The notes beneath the pieces were generated by a model, which ran no database searches, was not told where the DNA came from, and saw only the letters and a program-made list of their open reading frames with translations. A DNA stretch of 64,000 nt from Amycolatopsis lexingtonensis. Lineage in GTDB: Bacteria > Actinomycetota > Actinomycetes > Mycobacteriales > Pseudonocardiaceae. Positions 51,716 through 60,399 of this stretch are shown piece after piece (positions within the stretch are counted from its first letter, which is position 1; each line of letters starts with the position of its first letter). Where the stretch lies: the NCBI RefSeq assembly GCF_014873755.1, contig NZ_JADBEG010000001.1, positions 3,412,501 through 3,476,500 of the forward strand, in the 5' to 3' direction. The translations under genes and the position numbers were made by a program.

Positions 51716-52708
51716 TCAGTACCTCCGGAGTTCGGCGAGCAGCAAGTTCGGATCGTCCCCGGCCAGGTTGGCACCGTTGGTCACATAGACGCTGTTTCCG
51801 CGGACGGCGACGGCGGTCGTCCCCTGCATGCCGTCCTCGGCGTCGAGAAGTGTCTCATGGGCACCGTCCGCGCTTACCCTCACAAGCTCGCCGGCTTGAT
51901 TGATCGCGGCGAAGATCTCGGTCCCCCGGCCGGTGAAGTCGAAGTCGTCAATGCCCTCCAGGCCCGTGGCCCGGACCTCGGCACGGCCGGCGCCGCCGTC
52001 CCCGGTCATCGGGATGCGGAGGATGGTGCCGCGATCGGAGTTGCTCGCCCACACGGCGTCGTCGTGGATCTTCATGCCGTTGGCGCCGAAGAAGCCACCG
52101 GGCGCCAAGGTCGGATCCGCCGACCACACCGATGCGTTGCCACCGCGCAGCGGGGCCTGCCAGATGCGCCCGCCGGTCGAGTCGGTGATCAGGAAGCGGT
52201 CCCGCTCGCCGTCGACGACGAGCGCGTTCGGGAAGGTGTCGGCCGGAAGCGGCACGACGAGCCGGGGCGCGCCGGAGTGGCGGAGCTGCCAGACTCCGGT
52301 CAACCCGCCCTGTCCGGCGGAATAGAGGAAGTACAGGGCGCCGGTACGCGCACGGGCGACCCCGGTGACCACAGGCATCCCGACGACCGGGGTGGTGCCG
52401 CCCCCGTCCGGAGGCAGCGGCATGGTGACGAGTACCTGGACGGCCCCGTCCCGCGCGACCCGCACCACCTGGCGGGCGGGGATCATGCCGATGACAACGC
52501 TGCCGCCGGGCTCCAGCGCGATGCTCTCGGCGACTTGGCCCGCGCTCCGGTCGAAGTGGGCCAGGAAGCGCACGTCTCCGACGCCGGTGCCGGAGGCGTG
52601 GTGCCCCGGGGTGGCGGCCAGGGCATCGGTCGGGCCCGCGACGAGCAGGGCGGCGAGGCCGACCGTGGCGGCACGCCACCACAGCCCGGTGGTCCGGTGG
52701 GAGGACAC
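51716..52708 (-). CDS. Secreted ScyD/ScyE-family beta-propeller protein
   Basis: This encodes 330 residues. A signal peptide is clear (RAATVGLAALLVAGPTDALA). The rest shows repeated beta-propeller blades such as GVARARTGALYFLYSAGQGG, DTFPNALVVDGERDRFLITD, GANGMKIHDDAVWASNSDRG and GTTAVAVRGNSVYVTNGANL. The pattern fits the ScyD/ScyE (SMP-30/NHL-like) family of extracellular proteins with unknown roles in actinobacteria. It lies downstream of the XRE regulator on the same strand, 54 bases apart. Confidence 0.82.
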   Translation of the reverse strand: MSSHRTTGLWWRAATVGLAALLVAGPTDALAATPGHHASGTGVGDVRFLAHFDRSAGQVAESIALEPGGSVVIGMIPARQVVRVARDGAVQVLVTMPLPPDGGGTTPVVGMPVVTGVARARTGALYFLYSAGQGGLTGVWQLRHSGAPRLVVPLPADTFPNALVVDGERDRFLITDSTGGRIWQAPLRGGNASVWSADPTLAPGGFFGANGMKIHDDAVWASNSDRGTILRIPMTGDGGAGRAEVRATGLEGIDDFDFTGRGTEIFAAINQAGELVRVSADGAHETLLDAEDGMQGTTAVAVRGNSVYVTNGANLAGDDPNLLLAELRRY

Positions 52709-52762
52709 GGGATTCCTTTCGGTCGTGCGGGGTGAGTGGCCAAGGCAGGACGCGCCGCCCGG

Positions 52763-53632
52763 CTAGCCGCGGAGGTGCCGGTCCGTGGGCGTTTCGCCTT
52801 CGAACCGTTCCTGACCGAGCACGGCCAGCAGTTCCAGCTGCGAGACCGCGCCACTGCCCGGCGCGGGCGAGTAGACGATGAGACGCTGGTCGGCCCGGGC
52901 CGTCGCCAGGACGTCGAAGTCCAGCTCGATGAGCCCGACCGAGGGGTGCAGGATCCGCTTGCGGTCGCCGCGACGAACCGCGACGTCATGCCGTGCCCAG
53001 AGCCGGGCGAACTCCGCGCTCTCCGCGCGCAACGCGCCGACCAGCTTGGCCGCCAGAGGATCGTCCGGGCGAGCCGCGAGGGTCGCTCGCAGGTCGTCCA
53101 CTTGCGCACGGCTCTCGTGCTCGTGGTCCTCCGAGGGATAACGCGCGCGCATCGCCGTGCCGGTGAACCACCGGTAGGTGCAGCTGCGGGCGAGCCCGCG
53201 GAACCGGGTCTGCGCCCCCAGCAACGCGTCCGCCATCGGGTTCTGGGCGAGCACGACGTTCAGGTCGGAGGCGATCAGCGCGGGCAGGCCCCGCAACCCG
53301 TCCAAGAGCCGGAGCAGCCCGCGGCCGACATGCTCGTCAGCACCGGTACGAGGCGGAGCGTGATGACCGGCGAGGCGGAAGAGATGGTCGCGTTCATCGA
53401 CTGTCAGCCGCAGCGCGCGCCCCAACGCGGCGAGCATCGCGACCGACGGTCGCGGACCGCGCCCCTGCTCGAGCCTGGCGTAGTAGTCCGGTGACATGCC
53501 TGCGAGCTGAGCGACCTCGAAGCGCCGAAGCCCCGGCGTCCGGCGTCGCCCTCCATCGGGGACACCGACGTTTTCCGGCTGCAGCAGCGCACGTCGGCGT
53601 CGGAGGAAATCCGCGAGTTCGTTCCGTTCCAC
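52763..53632 (-). CDS. XRE-family regulator with MmyB-like ligand domain
   Basis: This encodes 289 residues. The helix-turn-helix is LRRFEVAQLAGMSPDYYARL followed by EQGRGPRPSVAMLAALGRAL. The C-terminal part matches the MmyB-like PAS-type domain (ALIASDLNVVLAQNPMADAL, then PSVGLIELDFDVL and LIVYSPAPGS). Such proteins often control adjacent oxidoreductases and may bind fatty acids. It is divergent from the LysR gene, with a 125-base gap, and is followed by the ScyD/E gene. Confidence 0.93.
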   Translation of the reverse strand: MERNELADFLRRRRALLQPENVGVPDGGRRRTPGLRRFEVAQLAGMSPDYYARLEQGRGPRPSVAMLAALGRALRLTVDERDHLFRLAGHHAPPRTGADEHVGRGLLRLLDGLRGLPALIASDLNVVLAQNPMADALLGAQTRFRGLARSCTYRWFTGTAMRARYPSEDHEHESRAQVDDLRATLAARPDDPLAAKLVGALRAESAEFARLWARHDVAVRRGDRKRILHPSVGLIELDFDVLATARADQRLIVYSPAPGSGAVSQLELLAVLGQERFEGETPTDRHLRG

Positions 53633-53745
53633 ATTTCCAGCATGATCCGCACCCGGAGGGACAACCAGGACTCGTCGATACCACCTTCACCGGACACTCC
53701 ACGGCCAGGCGGCCGGAGTGCGCTGCGCTGGGTGTCAGCCTGATT

Positions 53746-53751
53746 TATAGT
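53746..53751 (+). promoter_or_regulatory. -10 box of the leaderless lysR transcript
   Basis: TATAGT is a near-consensus -10 box. Transcription about seven bases downstream would begin at the GTG start codon at 53758. No ribosome-binding site lies before that codon. Confidence 0.55.
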
Positions 53752-53757
53752 CCCCGC

Positions 53758-54702
53758 GTGGCGAGGCAATCCGCCGTTCACCTGGCGAACCTGGATCTCA
53801 ACCTGCTGGTCGTACTGCGCGAGCTCCTCGGCGAGCGGAACGTCACCCGCGCGGCGGCCCGGCTCGGGGTCTCGCAGCCCGCGGCCAGTGCCGCCCTCGC
53901 CCGGCTGCGGCGGCACTTCGGCGACGAGCTGCTCGTGCGGACCGGGAACGGCTACGTACTTTCCGCGCTGGCCACGCAGCTGGCCGACCAGGTCGAGGCC
54001 GTGTGCACCGGCGCGGAACGGCTCTTCGGCACCGGTCACGACTTCGATCCCGGCGCGTCCGCCCGCGAGTTCACGCTGGTCATGGCGGACTACACGATCG
54101 AGGTGCTGGGGTCGCGGCTGTCCGCGCTGCTCGCCGAGCGGGCGCCGGACGTCCAGCTGCACGTCCGGCTGGTCCGGGAGGCGTTCGCCAGCGACATCAC
54201 CGACACGATCCGGCTGATCGACGGGATGGTCGCGCCTCCGGTGAGCCGGTTCGAGCTGCCCGACGTGCGGTCGGTCGCGTTGTTCACCGACCGCTGGGTC
54301 TGCGTCGTCGACGCGGCGAACCCGTCGGTGCGCGGCGATGAGCTGAGCCTCGAGCAGCTCGCCGCGCTGCCGTGGGTCGCGCCGTTCCAGCCGGACCGCG
54401 GGTTCCCGCCCGCCGCGCCGATGGGCCGGCAGCTCGCGCTCTTCGGCATCCAGCCGCGCATCCGGGTCCGCGTCGAGAGCTACCAGGCCGTGCCCCACTT
54501 CGTCGCGGGCACCGATCGCGTCGCGCTGCTGCAGGAACGCCTTGCGACGCGCGTCGCCGACCGGCTCGGCCTGCGGATCCTGCCGTGTCCCGGTGATCCG
54601 GAACCGATCGTCGAACGGTTCTGGTGGCACGCCGGCTACGACGGCGACCCGGCCCACCGCTGGCTCCGGACCGTGCTCACCGACCTCGCGCGCGAGGTAT
54701 AA
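53758..54702 (+). CDS. LysR-family regulator (NodD-like subgroup)
   Basis: This encodes 314 residues from the GTG at 53758. The helix-turn-helix is NLDLNLLVVLRELLGERNVT then AAARLGVSQPAASAALARLR, and the effector domain starts with FTLVMADYTIEVLGSRLSAL, typical of the NodD/LinR-type subgroup. The start is supported by the -10 box seven bases before it. Its stop codon overlaps a GTAT-N11-ATAC site, and the operon at 54774-60827 begins 71 bases later on the same strand. It is the likely activator of that operon. Confidence 0.93.
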   Translation: MARQSAVHLANLDLNLLVVLRELLGERNVTRAAARLGVSQPAASAALARLRRHFGDELLVRTGNGYVLSALATQLADQVEAVCTGAERLFGTGHDFDPGASAREFTLVMADYTIEVLGSRLSALLAERAPDVQLHVRLVREAFASDITDTIRLIDGMVAPPVSRFELPDVRSVALFTDRWVCVVDAANPSVRGDELSLEQLAALPWVAPFQPDRGFPPAAPMGRQLALFGIQPRIRVRVESYQAVPHFVAGTDRVALLQERLATRVADRLGLRILPCPGDPEPIVERFWWHAGYDGDPAHRWLRTVLTDLAREV

Positions 54703-54715
54703 CCCACACTGATAC
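54697..54715 (+). promoter_or_regulatory. LysR box (GTAT-N11-ATAC)
   Basis: GTAT at 54697-54700 and ATAC at 54712-54715 are separated by exactly 11 bases, the classical T-N11-A layout. The site overlaps the lysR stop codon and lies about 50 bases upstream of the operon's likely -10 box (TAGCGT, 54761-54766). That is the usual activating position. Confidence 0.7.
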
Positions 54716-54760
54716 TTCCGCAGCGCGATTCTCTATTTCCGGGGGCCCGGGAGCGCGACC

Positions 54761-54766
54761 TAGCGT
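54761..54766 (+). promoter_or_regulatory. -10 box for the FAD oxidoreductase operon
   Basis: TAGCGT lies seven bases before the ATG at 54774, so transcription would begin at or within one or two bases of the start codon. No ribosome-binding site precedes the ATG, which fits a leaderless mRNA. Confidence 0.55.
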
Positions 54767-54773
54767 GTGAGCC

Positions 54774-56063
54774 ATGCCGCACCCCCTCACCGAGCTGAAG
54801 GTCCACACCGTCCGCAAGCCCGCCGGGGCGAGCGCCCACCAGGTCTCCGCCGACGTCTGCGTCGTCGGCGCCGGCATCGCCGGGCTGTCCGCGGCCATCG
54901 AGTCCGCCCGGCTCGGCCGCGACGTCGTGCTCGTCGACGCGCTGCCGGTGCTCGGCGGCCAGATGGTCAACTCCCTGATCGGCTTGTTCTGCGGGGTCTT
55001 CGGCAACGCCCCGGACTACCACCAGCTGACGCACGGGATCTTCGACGACATCTTCCGCGACCTCGACGCCACCGGCGACCTGTTCCGGCAGTGGCGGCAC
55101 ACGCTCACCGTCGGCTACGACGAAGTGGCGCTCGGCCGGTGGGTCGAAGACACCGTGCGGGAGCACGGCATCCGGGTGATCACCGGCGCGGTGATCACCG
55201 GCGTCGTGCGCAGCGGTGACCGCATCGAGTCCGTCACCTTCGCCACCCGCTACGGCGGCGTGGACGTCGACGCCACCGGGTTCGTCGACGCGAGCGGGGA
55301 CGCTTCCCTGATCTGGGAAGCGGGTTTGCCGTGCCGCCTGCCCGAGCGCGAGATCTACGGCTCGCAGCAGCTCGTCGTCGAGCACGTCGCCGAGGACGCC
55401 GCCCCCGAGCCCGACGAGCTGGCCGAACGCGTCGGCGCGAAAGCCGCCGAGTACGGCCTGCGCCGGCACGACGGCCTCGCCTTCCACTTCCCCGGCCGGG
55501 GCACCGCAGTGCTCAACATGACGCACATCGAGGCCCCGCTCGAACCGATCGCCGCGGCCCGAGCCCAGCTCGCAGGGAAGGCCCAGGCCGACCGCGTGGT
55601 GACCTTCCTGAGGACCGAGTTCCCCGAGGCGTTCGGGGGCATCCGTGTCCGGGCCTACGGGCTGCCCGGGCGGCGGCAAACCCGCTGGGCGCAAGGGGTC
55701 CACCAGCTGACCATCGACGAGGTGCGCGCCGGAACCCGCTTCCCCGACGCCGTCGCGCGGACCGCCTGGCCGGTGGAACTGCACGACAGCCCCGAAGGCT
55801 ACGTGTGGGAGACGTTCGGGCCCGGCCACGTGCACTACGTCCCGCTGCGGTCGATGACGCCCCCGGACGTCCACAACGTCCTGGTCGCCGGCCGGTGCAT
55901 CGACGGCGACGCGGCCGCGCTGTCGAGCGTGCGCGTGATGGGCCCGTGCGGGGCGATGGGCATGGCCGCCGCGCATGCGCTGGACCTGTCCGGAAAGGAC
56001 AGCGTGCACGACGTCGACCACGGCGAGCTCGCCACCCGCCTGGCCCGCAACCTCGAGTCCTGA
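54774..56063 (+). CDS. FAD-dependent oxidoreductase (PF12831-type)
   Basis: This encodes 429 residues. The FAD-binding motif is CVVGAGIAGLSAAIESARLG followed by VLVDALPVLGGQM (cofactor contacts). The far end has GRCIDGDAAALSSVRVMGPC and AMGMAAAHAL, typical of PF12831 proteins. These oxidoreductases are poorly characterised and often sit in carbohydrate or organic-acid operons. It is the first gene of the operon regulated by the upstream LysR. It would oxidise the entry substrate before dehydration by the IlvD-like enzyme (inference). Confidence 0.88.
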   Translation: MPHPLTELKVHTVRKPAGASAHQVSADVCVVGAGIAGLSAAIESARLGRDVVLVDALPVLGGQMVNSLIGLFCGVFGNAPDYHQLTHGIFDDIFRDLDATGDLFRQWRHTLTVGYDEVALGRWVEDTVREHGIRVITGAVITGVVRSGDRIESVTFATRYGGVDVDATGFVDASGDASLIWEAGLPCRLPEREIYGSQQLVVEHVAEDAAPEPDELAERVGAKAAEYGLRRHDGLAFHFPGRGTAVLNMTHIEAPLEPIAAARAQLAGKAQADRVVTFLRTEFPEAFGGIRVRAYGLPGRRQTRWAQGVHQLTIDEVRAGTRFPDAVARTAWPVELHDSPEGYVWETFGPGHVHYVPLRSMTPPDVHNVLVAGRCIDGDAAALSSVRVMGPCGAMGMAAAHALDLSGKDSVHDVDHGELATRLARNLES

Positions 56064-56076
56064 ACGGAGGAAAGTC

Positions 56077-57723
56077 ATGGTCCGCAGCGACTTCCCGCCC
56101 GGCTCGGTCCGCTGGGCCACCCGGCGCGCCCAGTGGCGGGCACTCGGGCTCACCGACGAGGACCTGGCCAAGCCGAAGATCGCCGTCGTCAACTCCTCCT
56201 CGGACCTCGCGATCTGCTTCAGCCACCTCGACCCGATCGCGGCCAGGATCAAGCAGGGAATCGCCGCCGCGGGCGGGCTGGCGTTCGAGGTGCGCACGAC
56301 CGCGCCGAGCGACTTCATCCACTCGGCCGGGCACGGCGGCGGGTACATCCTTTCGGCGCGCGACCTGATCGTGAACGACATCGAGGTCGGCGTGGAGGGC
56401 GCGCAGCTGGACGGGATGGTGTGCCTGGCCAGCTGCGACAAGACCGCACCGGCCCAGCTGATGGCCGCCGGGCGGCTCGACATCCCGACCTTGCTCGTCG
56501 CCTGCGGCTACCAGCCCAGCGGCTGTTTCCGCGGCGGCCACTGCGACATCGAGGACGTCTTCCTCCACGCCTGCGGCACGTCCACTGTGGACGAACTCGC
56601 CGAGATGAGCGAGAGGGCCGTCGGCGGCCCCGGCGTCTGCCCGGGCATGGGCACCGCCAACTCGATGCACGTCGTCGCCGAAGCACTCGGCATGGCCCTG
56701 CCCGGCACCACGCCCGTCGCGGCGAACTCGCCGTCGATGTGGGCCGCGGCCGACGCCGCCGCGGCGCGCATCGTGCGGATGGTGGAAGAGGACTTGCGCC
56801 CGCGCCGGATCATGACGGCGGCCGCGTTCGGCAACGCCGTCCGCGTCGCACTGGCGGTGGGCGCGTCGATCAACACCGTGAAGCACCTCCAAGCCGTGGC
56901 CGAAGAGTCCGATGTGGACGTCGACGTCCTCGGCCGCTACGCCGAGCTCGGCCGGGACACCCCGGTGGTGTCGGCGGTCCGGCCGAACGGGCCGCACCTC
57001 ATCGAGCAGTTCGAGGCCGCGGGCGGCGCCCGCGCGGTCATGAAACAGCTTGGCGACCGGATCGACCCGGCACCGATGACCGTCAGCGGCACCACCGTGG
57101 GCGACAACCTGTCCTCGACCGAAGTCGCGGACCCCGAAGTCATCCGCCCGGCCGACCGGCCGTTCGCCGCCGAGCCGCTGATCGTGGTCCTGCGCGGGTC
57201 GCTGACCCCGGACGGCGGCATCGTCAAGCTCGCCGTCGGCGACGAGCGCCCGGCCGCGTTCACCGGCCCGGCCCGCTGCTTCGAAAGCCAGGAAGCCGCG
57301 GTCGCCGCCCTGGCCGCCGAAAAGATCACCGCGGGCGACGTCGTGGTGGTCCGCGGGCTCGGGCCGCGCGGACGGCCCGGCATGGGGATGGCGTCGCAGA
57401 TCGTCTTCGCCCTCGACCGCGCCGGGCTCACCGGTCAGGTCGCGGTGGTCACCGACGGCCAGCTGTCCGGGCTCGTCAACCGCGGCATCGTCGTCGGTGA
57501 AGTCCGGCCCGAAGCGGCCGACGGCGGTCCCCTGTCCCTCGTCCGCGACGGCGACACCGTCCACATCGACCTGCCCGGGCGGGTGTGCGACCTGCGCGTC
57601 GACCCGGCCGAACTCGGCGCGCGGCAGCCGGTGCCCGCCGAAGACCACCACGAAACCGGCTGGCTGTCGGTCTACCGCCGCACCGTGCGCCCCCTCGGCC
57701 ACGGCGCCGTGCTCCGTCCCTAG
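56077..57723 (+). CDS. IlvD/Edd-family dehydratase
   Basis: This encodes 548 residues. The likely iron-sulfur cysteines are in LAICFSHLD, LASCDKTAPAQ and GGPGVCPGMGTANSM, and PVVSAVRPNGPHL, VVRGLGPRGRPGMGMAS and TDGQLSGLVNRGIVVGEVRPEA are family signatures. The family includes dihydroxy-acid dehydratase and sugar-acid dehydratases; with no Ilv genes nearby a sugar- or hydroxy-acid dehydratase is more likely. The start follows GGAGG. Two GTCCACWNNGGAC copies lie inside (56580, 56907). Confidence 0.93.
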   Translation: MVRSDFPPGSVRWATRRAQWRALGLTDEDLAKPKIAVVNSSSDLAICFSHLDPIAARIKQGIAAAGGLAFEVRTTAPSDFIHSAGHGGGYILSARDLIVNDIEVGVEGAQLDGMVCLASCDKTAPAQLMAAGRLDIPTLLVACGYQPSGCFRGGHCDIEDVFLHACGTSTVDELAEMSERAVGGPGVCPGMGTANSMHVVAEALGMALPGTTPVAANSPSMWAAADAAAARIVRMVEEDLRPRRIMTAAAFGNAVRVALAVGASINTVKHLQAVAEESDVDVDVLGRYAELGRDTPVVSAVRPNGPHLIEQFEAAGGARAVMKQLGDRIDPAPMTVSGTTVGDNLSSTEVADPEVIRPADRPFAAEPLIVVLRGSLTPDGGIVKLAVGDERPAAFTGPARCFESQEAAVAALAAEKITAGDVVVVRGLGPRGRPGMGMASQIVFALDRAGLTGQVAVVTDGQLSGLVNRGIVVGEVRPEAADGGPLSLVRDGDTVHIDLPGRVCDLRVDPAELGARQPVPAEDHHETGWLSVYRRTVRPLGHGAVLRP

Positions 57724-57730
57724 CGCGGAG

Positions 57731-57756
57731 GCGGAGCTTTCACGTGAAAGCTCCGC
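57731..57756. repeat. 26-bp perfect palindrome within the operon
   Basis: GCGGAGCTTTCAC (57731-57743) is followed directly by its complement GTGAAAGCTCCGC. It starts eight bases after the dehydratase stop and lies before the MFS ribosome site. The position suggests an attenuating hairpin or mobile palindromic repeat in a polycistronic message. Confidence 0.75.
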
Positions 57757-57784
57757 TTCGCTCCCCCACGACCAGGAGGCCGCA

Positions 57785-59125
57785 ATGACGCCGCCCGAAG
57801 TCACCCCGTCCACCGTCATCACCGAAGCCGACGAACGGCGTTCCGCGCGCGGTGGCGCGTTCTCGATGTTCGTCGACAGCTTCGACGTGTACCTCCCGGC
57901 GCTCGTGCTGCCGGCCGCCATGGCGTACTTCATGCCCGCGAACCTGTCGCCGGCGATCCGCGCGACGTTCACGACATTGCTGTTCACGGTCGGGCTGCTC
58001 GCGCGGCCGATCGGCAGCGTCATCTTCGGCAACCTGTCCGACCGGATCGGGCGCAAGCCCGTCACCATGATCAGCGGCTGGGGCTTCACGATCGTCACCC
58101 TGCTGATCGGCCTGCTGCCCGGCTTCGCGACGTGGAACTACGGCGCGATCGCCGTGTTCGCCGTGCTGCGGCTGATCGGCGGGATCTTCCTCGCCGGCGG
58201 CTACGCCGCCCCGATGCCCCTGGCACTGGAACAGGCCAAGCCCGCGCGGCGCGGCCGGGTCGGCGGGCTCATCGGCGTCGGCGCGCCCGGGTCGTTCCTG
58301 GTGATCAACCTGCTCCTGCTCGGCTTGCTCGATGTGCTGCCGCACAGCGGTTTCCTGGCCTGGGGCTGGCGGATCCCGTTCTTCCTCGGGTTCGTGCTCG
58401 GACTGGTCTACCTTTGGCACTACCGCGGCGTGAAGGAGGACGACTCGGTGTTCCGGCAGCGCCGGACCGGACGGCAGCCGGTGGCGGAGCTGTTCACCAC
58501 GCACCGCGCGCTGTTCTTCAGCGTCTTCCTGTTCACCTGCGGGTACTGGTTCGCCACCCAGATGTCGGTGTCGTTCTTGCCGACCCTGCTGGTGCAGGTA
58601 CTGGACCAGAGCCCGCGGCTGTCGTCCACAGTGGAGATCATCAGCTCGGTCGTCACTATGGTGCTGATCCTGGTGCTCGCCGCGGTCGGCCAGCGGATCG
58701 GGCGGCGCGCGCTGCTGATGCGCTGGGCGCTGGTGCTCACGTTCGTCGTGAGCGGCGCGTTCGCGGTGCTCGCGGTGGCCGGCCGGGCCGGGGCGCCCGC
58801 GTGGCTGATCGGGCTGATCGCCGTGGTGGCGAAGGTCCTGCCGTCCGCGCCGCTCGGCGTCATCCTGGTGTACCTCAACGAGCGGTTCCCGGCGTCCGTG
58901 CGGGCGAGCGGGTACGGCATCGGCTACATGTTCGGCCTGATCCTGCCCGGGCTCTACACGTTCTGGCTGCTGGGACTCAGCTCGATCATGCCCTACGAGT
59001 TCACCCCGATCGCGCTGATCGTCTTCGGCGGCCTGCTGATGTTCGTGGCCGTGCGCCGGGGTCCGGAGACCAACGGCGTCGCCGACCCGGTCCCGGCGGT
59101 CGCTCAGCAGGAGGTCGCGCGGTGA
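57785..59125 (+). CDS. MFS transporter (metabolite:H+ symporter type)
   Basis: This encodes 446 residues with about twelve membrane segments. The loop after helix 2 is GNLSDRIGRKPVTMISGWGF, and the profile (GGYAAPMPLALEQAKPARRG, GAPGSFLVINLLLL, LNERFPASVRASGYGIGYMFG) fits the MHS group that carries organic acids and proline/betaine. AGGAGG precedes the ATG. The next gene's GTG overlaps its stop. It probably imports the acid handled by the aconitase-X enzyme of the same operon. Confidence 0.92.
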   Translation: MTPPEVTPSTVITEADERRSARGGAFSMFVDSFDVYLPALVLPAAMAYFMPANLSPAIRATFTTLLFTVGLLARPIGSVIFGNLSDRIGRKPVTMISGWGFTIVTLLIGLLPGFATWNYGAIAVFAVLRLIGGIFLAGGYAAPMPLALEQAKPARRGRVGGLIGVGAPGSFLVINLLLLGLLDVLPHSGFLAWGWRIPFFLGFVLGLVYLWHYRGVKEDDSVFRQRRTGRQPVAELFTTHRALFFSVFLFTCGYWFATQMSVSFLPTLLVQVLDQSPRLSSTVEIISSVVTMVLILVLAAVGQRIGRRALLMRWALVLTFVVSGAFAVLAVAGRAGAPAWLIGLIAVVAKVLPSAPLGVILVYLNERFPASVRASGYGIGYMFGLILPGLYTFWLLGLSSIMPYEFTPIALIVFGGLLMFVAVRRGPETNGVADPVPAVAQQEVAR

Positions 59126-60399
59126 TCCTCACCGACGACGAGAAGGCGATGCGCGACGGCGCCGACGGGCCGGCCGTGGCGGCGGCCATGGACCTGCTCA
59201 TCCGCTACGGCGAGGCGCTGGGCGCGGAACACCTGTGCGACACCCGCAACGTCGCCGGGACGAGCACCCAGCCGTCCCCGGTGAAGGCGAAGCTGGTGGC
59301 CGAAGGCGGCTGGAACAAGGCGTTCGCGGTGCTCAACCTCGACTGCGACGACGTCGTCGACATCCCCGACATGCGGGTGCCGACCTGCCAGCTGCAACAG
59401 GGTTTCGGCCCGGATTCGGTCGGCGTGGTGCCGTACCCGAAGGAGTTCGTCGAGCTGCAGAGCGACGCCGAAGCGTTCTACGGCCGGCGCGGGGTGAACA
59501 TCCTCGCCACCTGCACGCCGTACCAGGTCGGCAACCTGCCGGTCCGCGGCGAGCACTGCGCGTGGATGGAGTCGTCCGCGGTCGTGTACGCCAACTCCGT
59601 GCTCGGCGCCCGGACCAACTGCGAAGGCGGGACGTCGACCGGCGCGGCGTCGCTGACCGGGAAGATCCCGTGCTGGGGCAACCACCTGCCGGAGAACCGG
59701 TTCGGCACGCACCTCGTCGAAGTCGACGCGGGCGTCCGCGACTTCATGGACTGGGGCATGCTCGGCTACTTCGCGGGCGGGCTGGTCCAGGACGAGCGAC
59801 CGGTGGTCACCGGCGCGTACTCGCGCCCCGATCTCGTCGACCTCAAGCACTTCGGCGCGGCCGCGGCGTCTTCCGGCGGGGTCGAGCTGTACCACCTGCC
59901 GGGGACCACACCCGAGGCACCGACGGTCGAAGCGGCCTTCCGCGGCCGCCCGCCTTCCGCAGTCCACTATGGACTCCGGGAGCGGCGCGCGGTCTACGAG
60001 ACGCTGAACGACCAGGGCCGCTCGACCGACGTCGACTTCGTGCTGCTGGGCTGCCCGCACGCGTCGATCGACCAGATCCGCGCCGCCGCCCGCGCCCTCG
60101 ACGGCAAGCGGCTGCACTCGGGAACGCAGCTGTGGATCATGGCGCCCCGGGCCCTCAAGGCGGTCGCGGACCGCAGCGGCTACACGGCCGTGATCGAGGC
60201 CGCGGGCGGGCGGCTGCTCGCCGACTCGTGCCCGGCGATGTCCCGCGTCGCGCCGCCGGGCACCCGCGTGTTCGCCACCGACTCGGCAAAACAGGCGCAC
60301 TACCTGCCCGCGATCCTCGGGATCGAGGCGTGGTTCGGCTCGCTGGAGGACTGCGTGGACGCCGCGGTCACCGGCCGCTGGCGCGGTGACCTGCGATGA
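59122..60399 (+). CDS. Aconitase-X catalytic subunit (AcnX large subunit)
   Basis: This encodes 425 residues from a GTG overlapping the MFS stop (GTGA). Signatures are VAGTSTQPSPVKAKLVAEGG, FYGRRGVNILATCTPYQVGN, GEHCAWMESSAVVYANSVLG, RTNCEGGTSTGAASLTGKIP and LLGCPHASIDQIRAAARAL. The family dehydrates cis-3-hydroxy-L-proline or related substrates, or mevalonate 5-phosphate in archaea; most members are unassigned. The separate small subunit follows. The operon context (FAD enzyme, IlvD-like dehydratase, MHS carrier) indicates catabolism of a hydroxylated acid. Confidence 0.9.
   Translation: MILTDDEKAMRDGADGPAVAAAMDLLIRYGEALGAEHLCDTRNVAGTSTQPSPVKAKLVAEGGWNKAFAVLNLDCDDVVDIPDMRVPTCQLQQGFGPDSVGVVPYPKEFVELQSDAEAFYGRRGVNILATCTPYQVGNLPVRGEHCAWMESSAVVYANSVLGARTNCEGGTSTGAASLTGKIPCWGNHLPENRFGTHLVEVDAGVRDFMDWGMLGYFAGGLVQDERPVVTGAYSRPDLVDLKHFGAAAASSGGVELYHLPGTTPEAPTVEAAFRGRPPSAVHYGLRERRAVYETLNDQGRSTDVDFVLLGCPHASIDQIRAAARALDGKRLHSGTQLWIMAPRALKAVADRSGYTAVIEAAGGRLLADSCPAMSRVAPPGTRVFATDSAKQAHYLPAILGIEAWFGSLEDCVDAAVTGRWRGDLR

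Noticed and set aside
56077..57723. Branched-chain amino acid dehydratase ilvD
   Set aside because: No ilv genes nearby and the operon has an AcnX pair and a carrier; only family-level assignment is kept.
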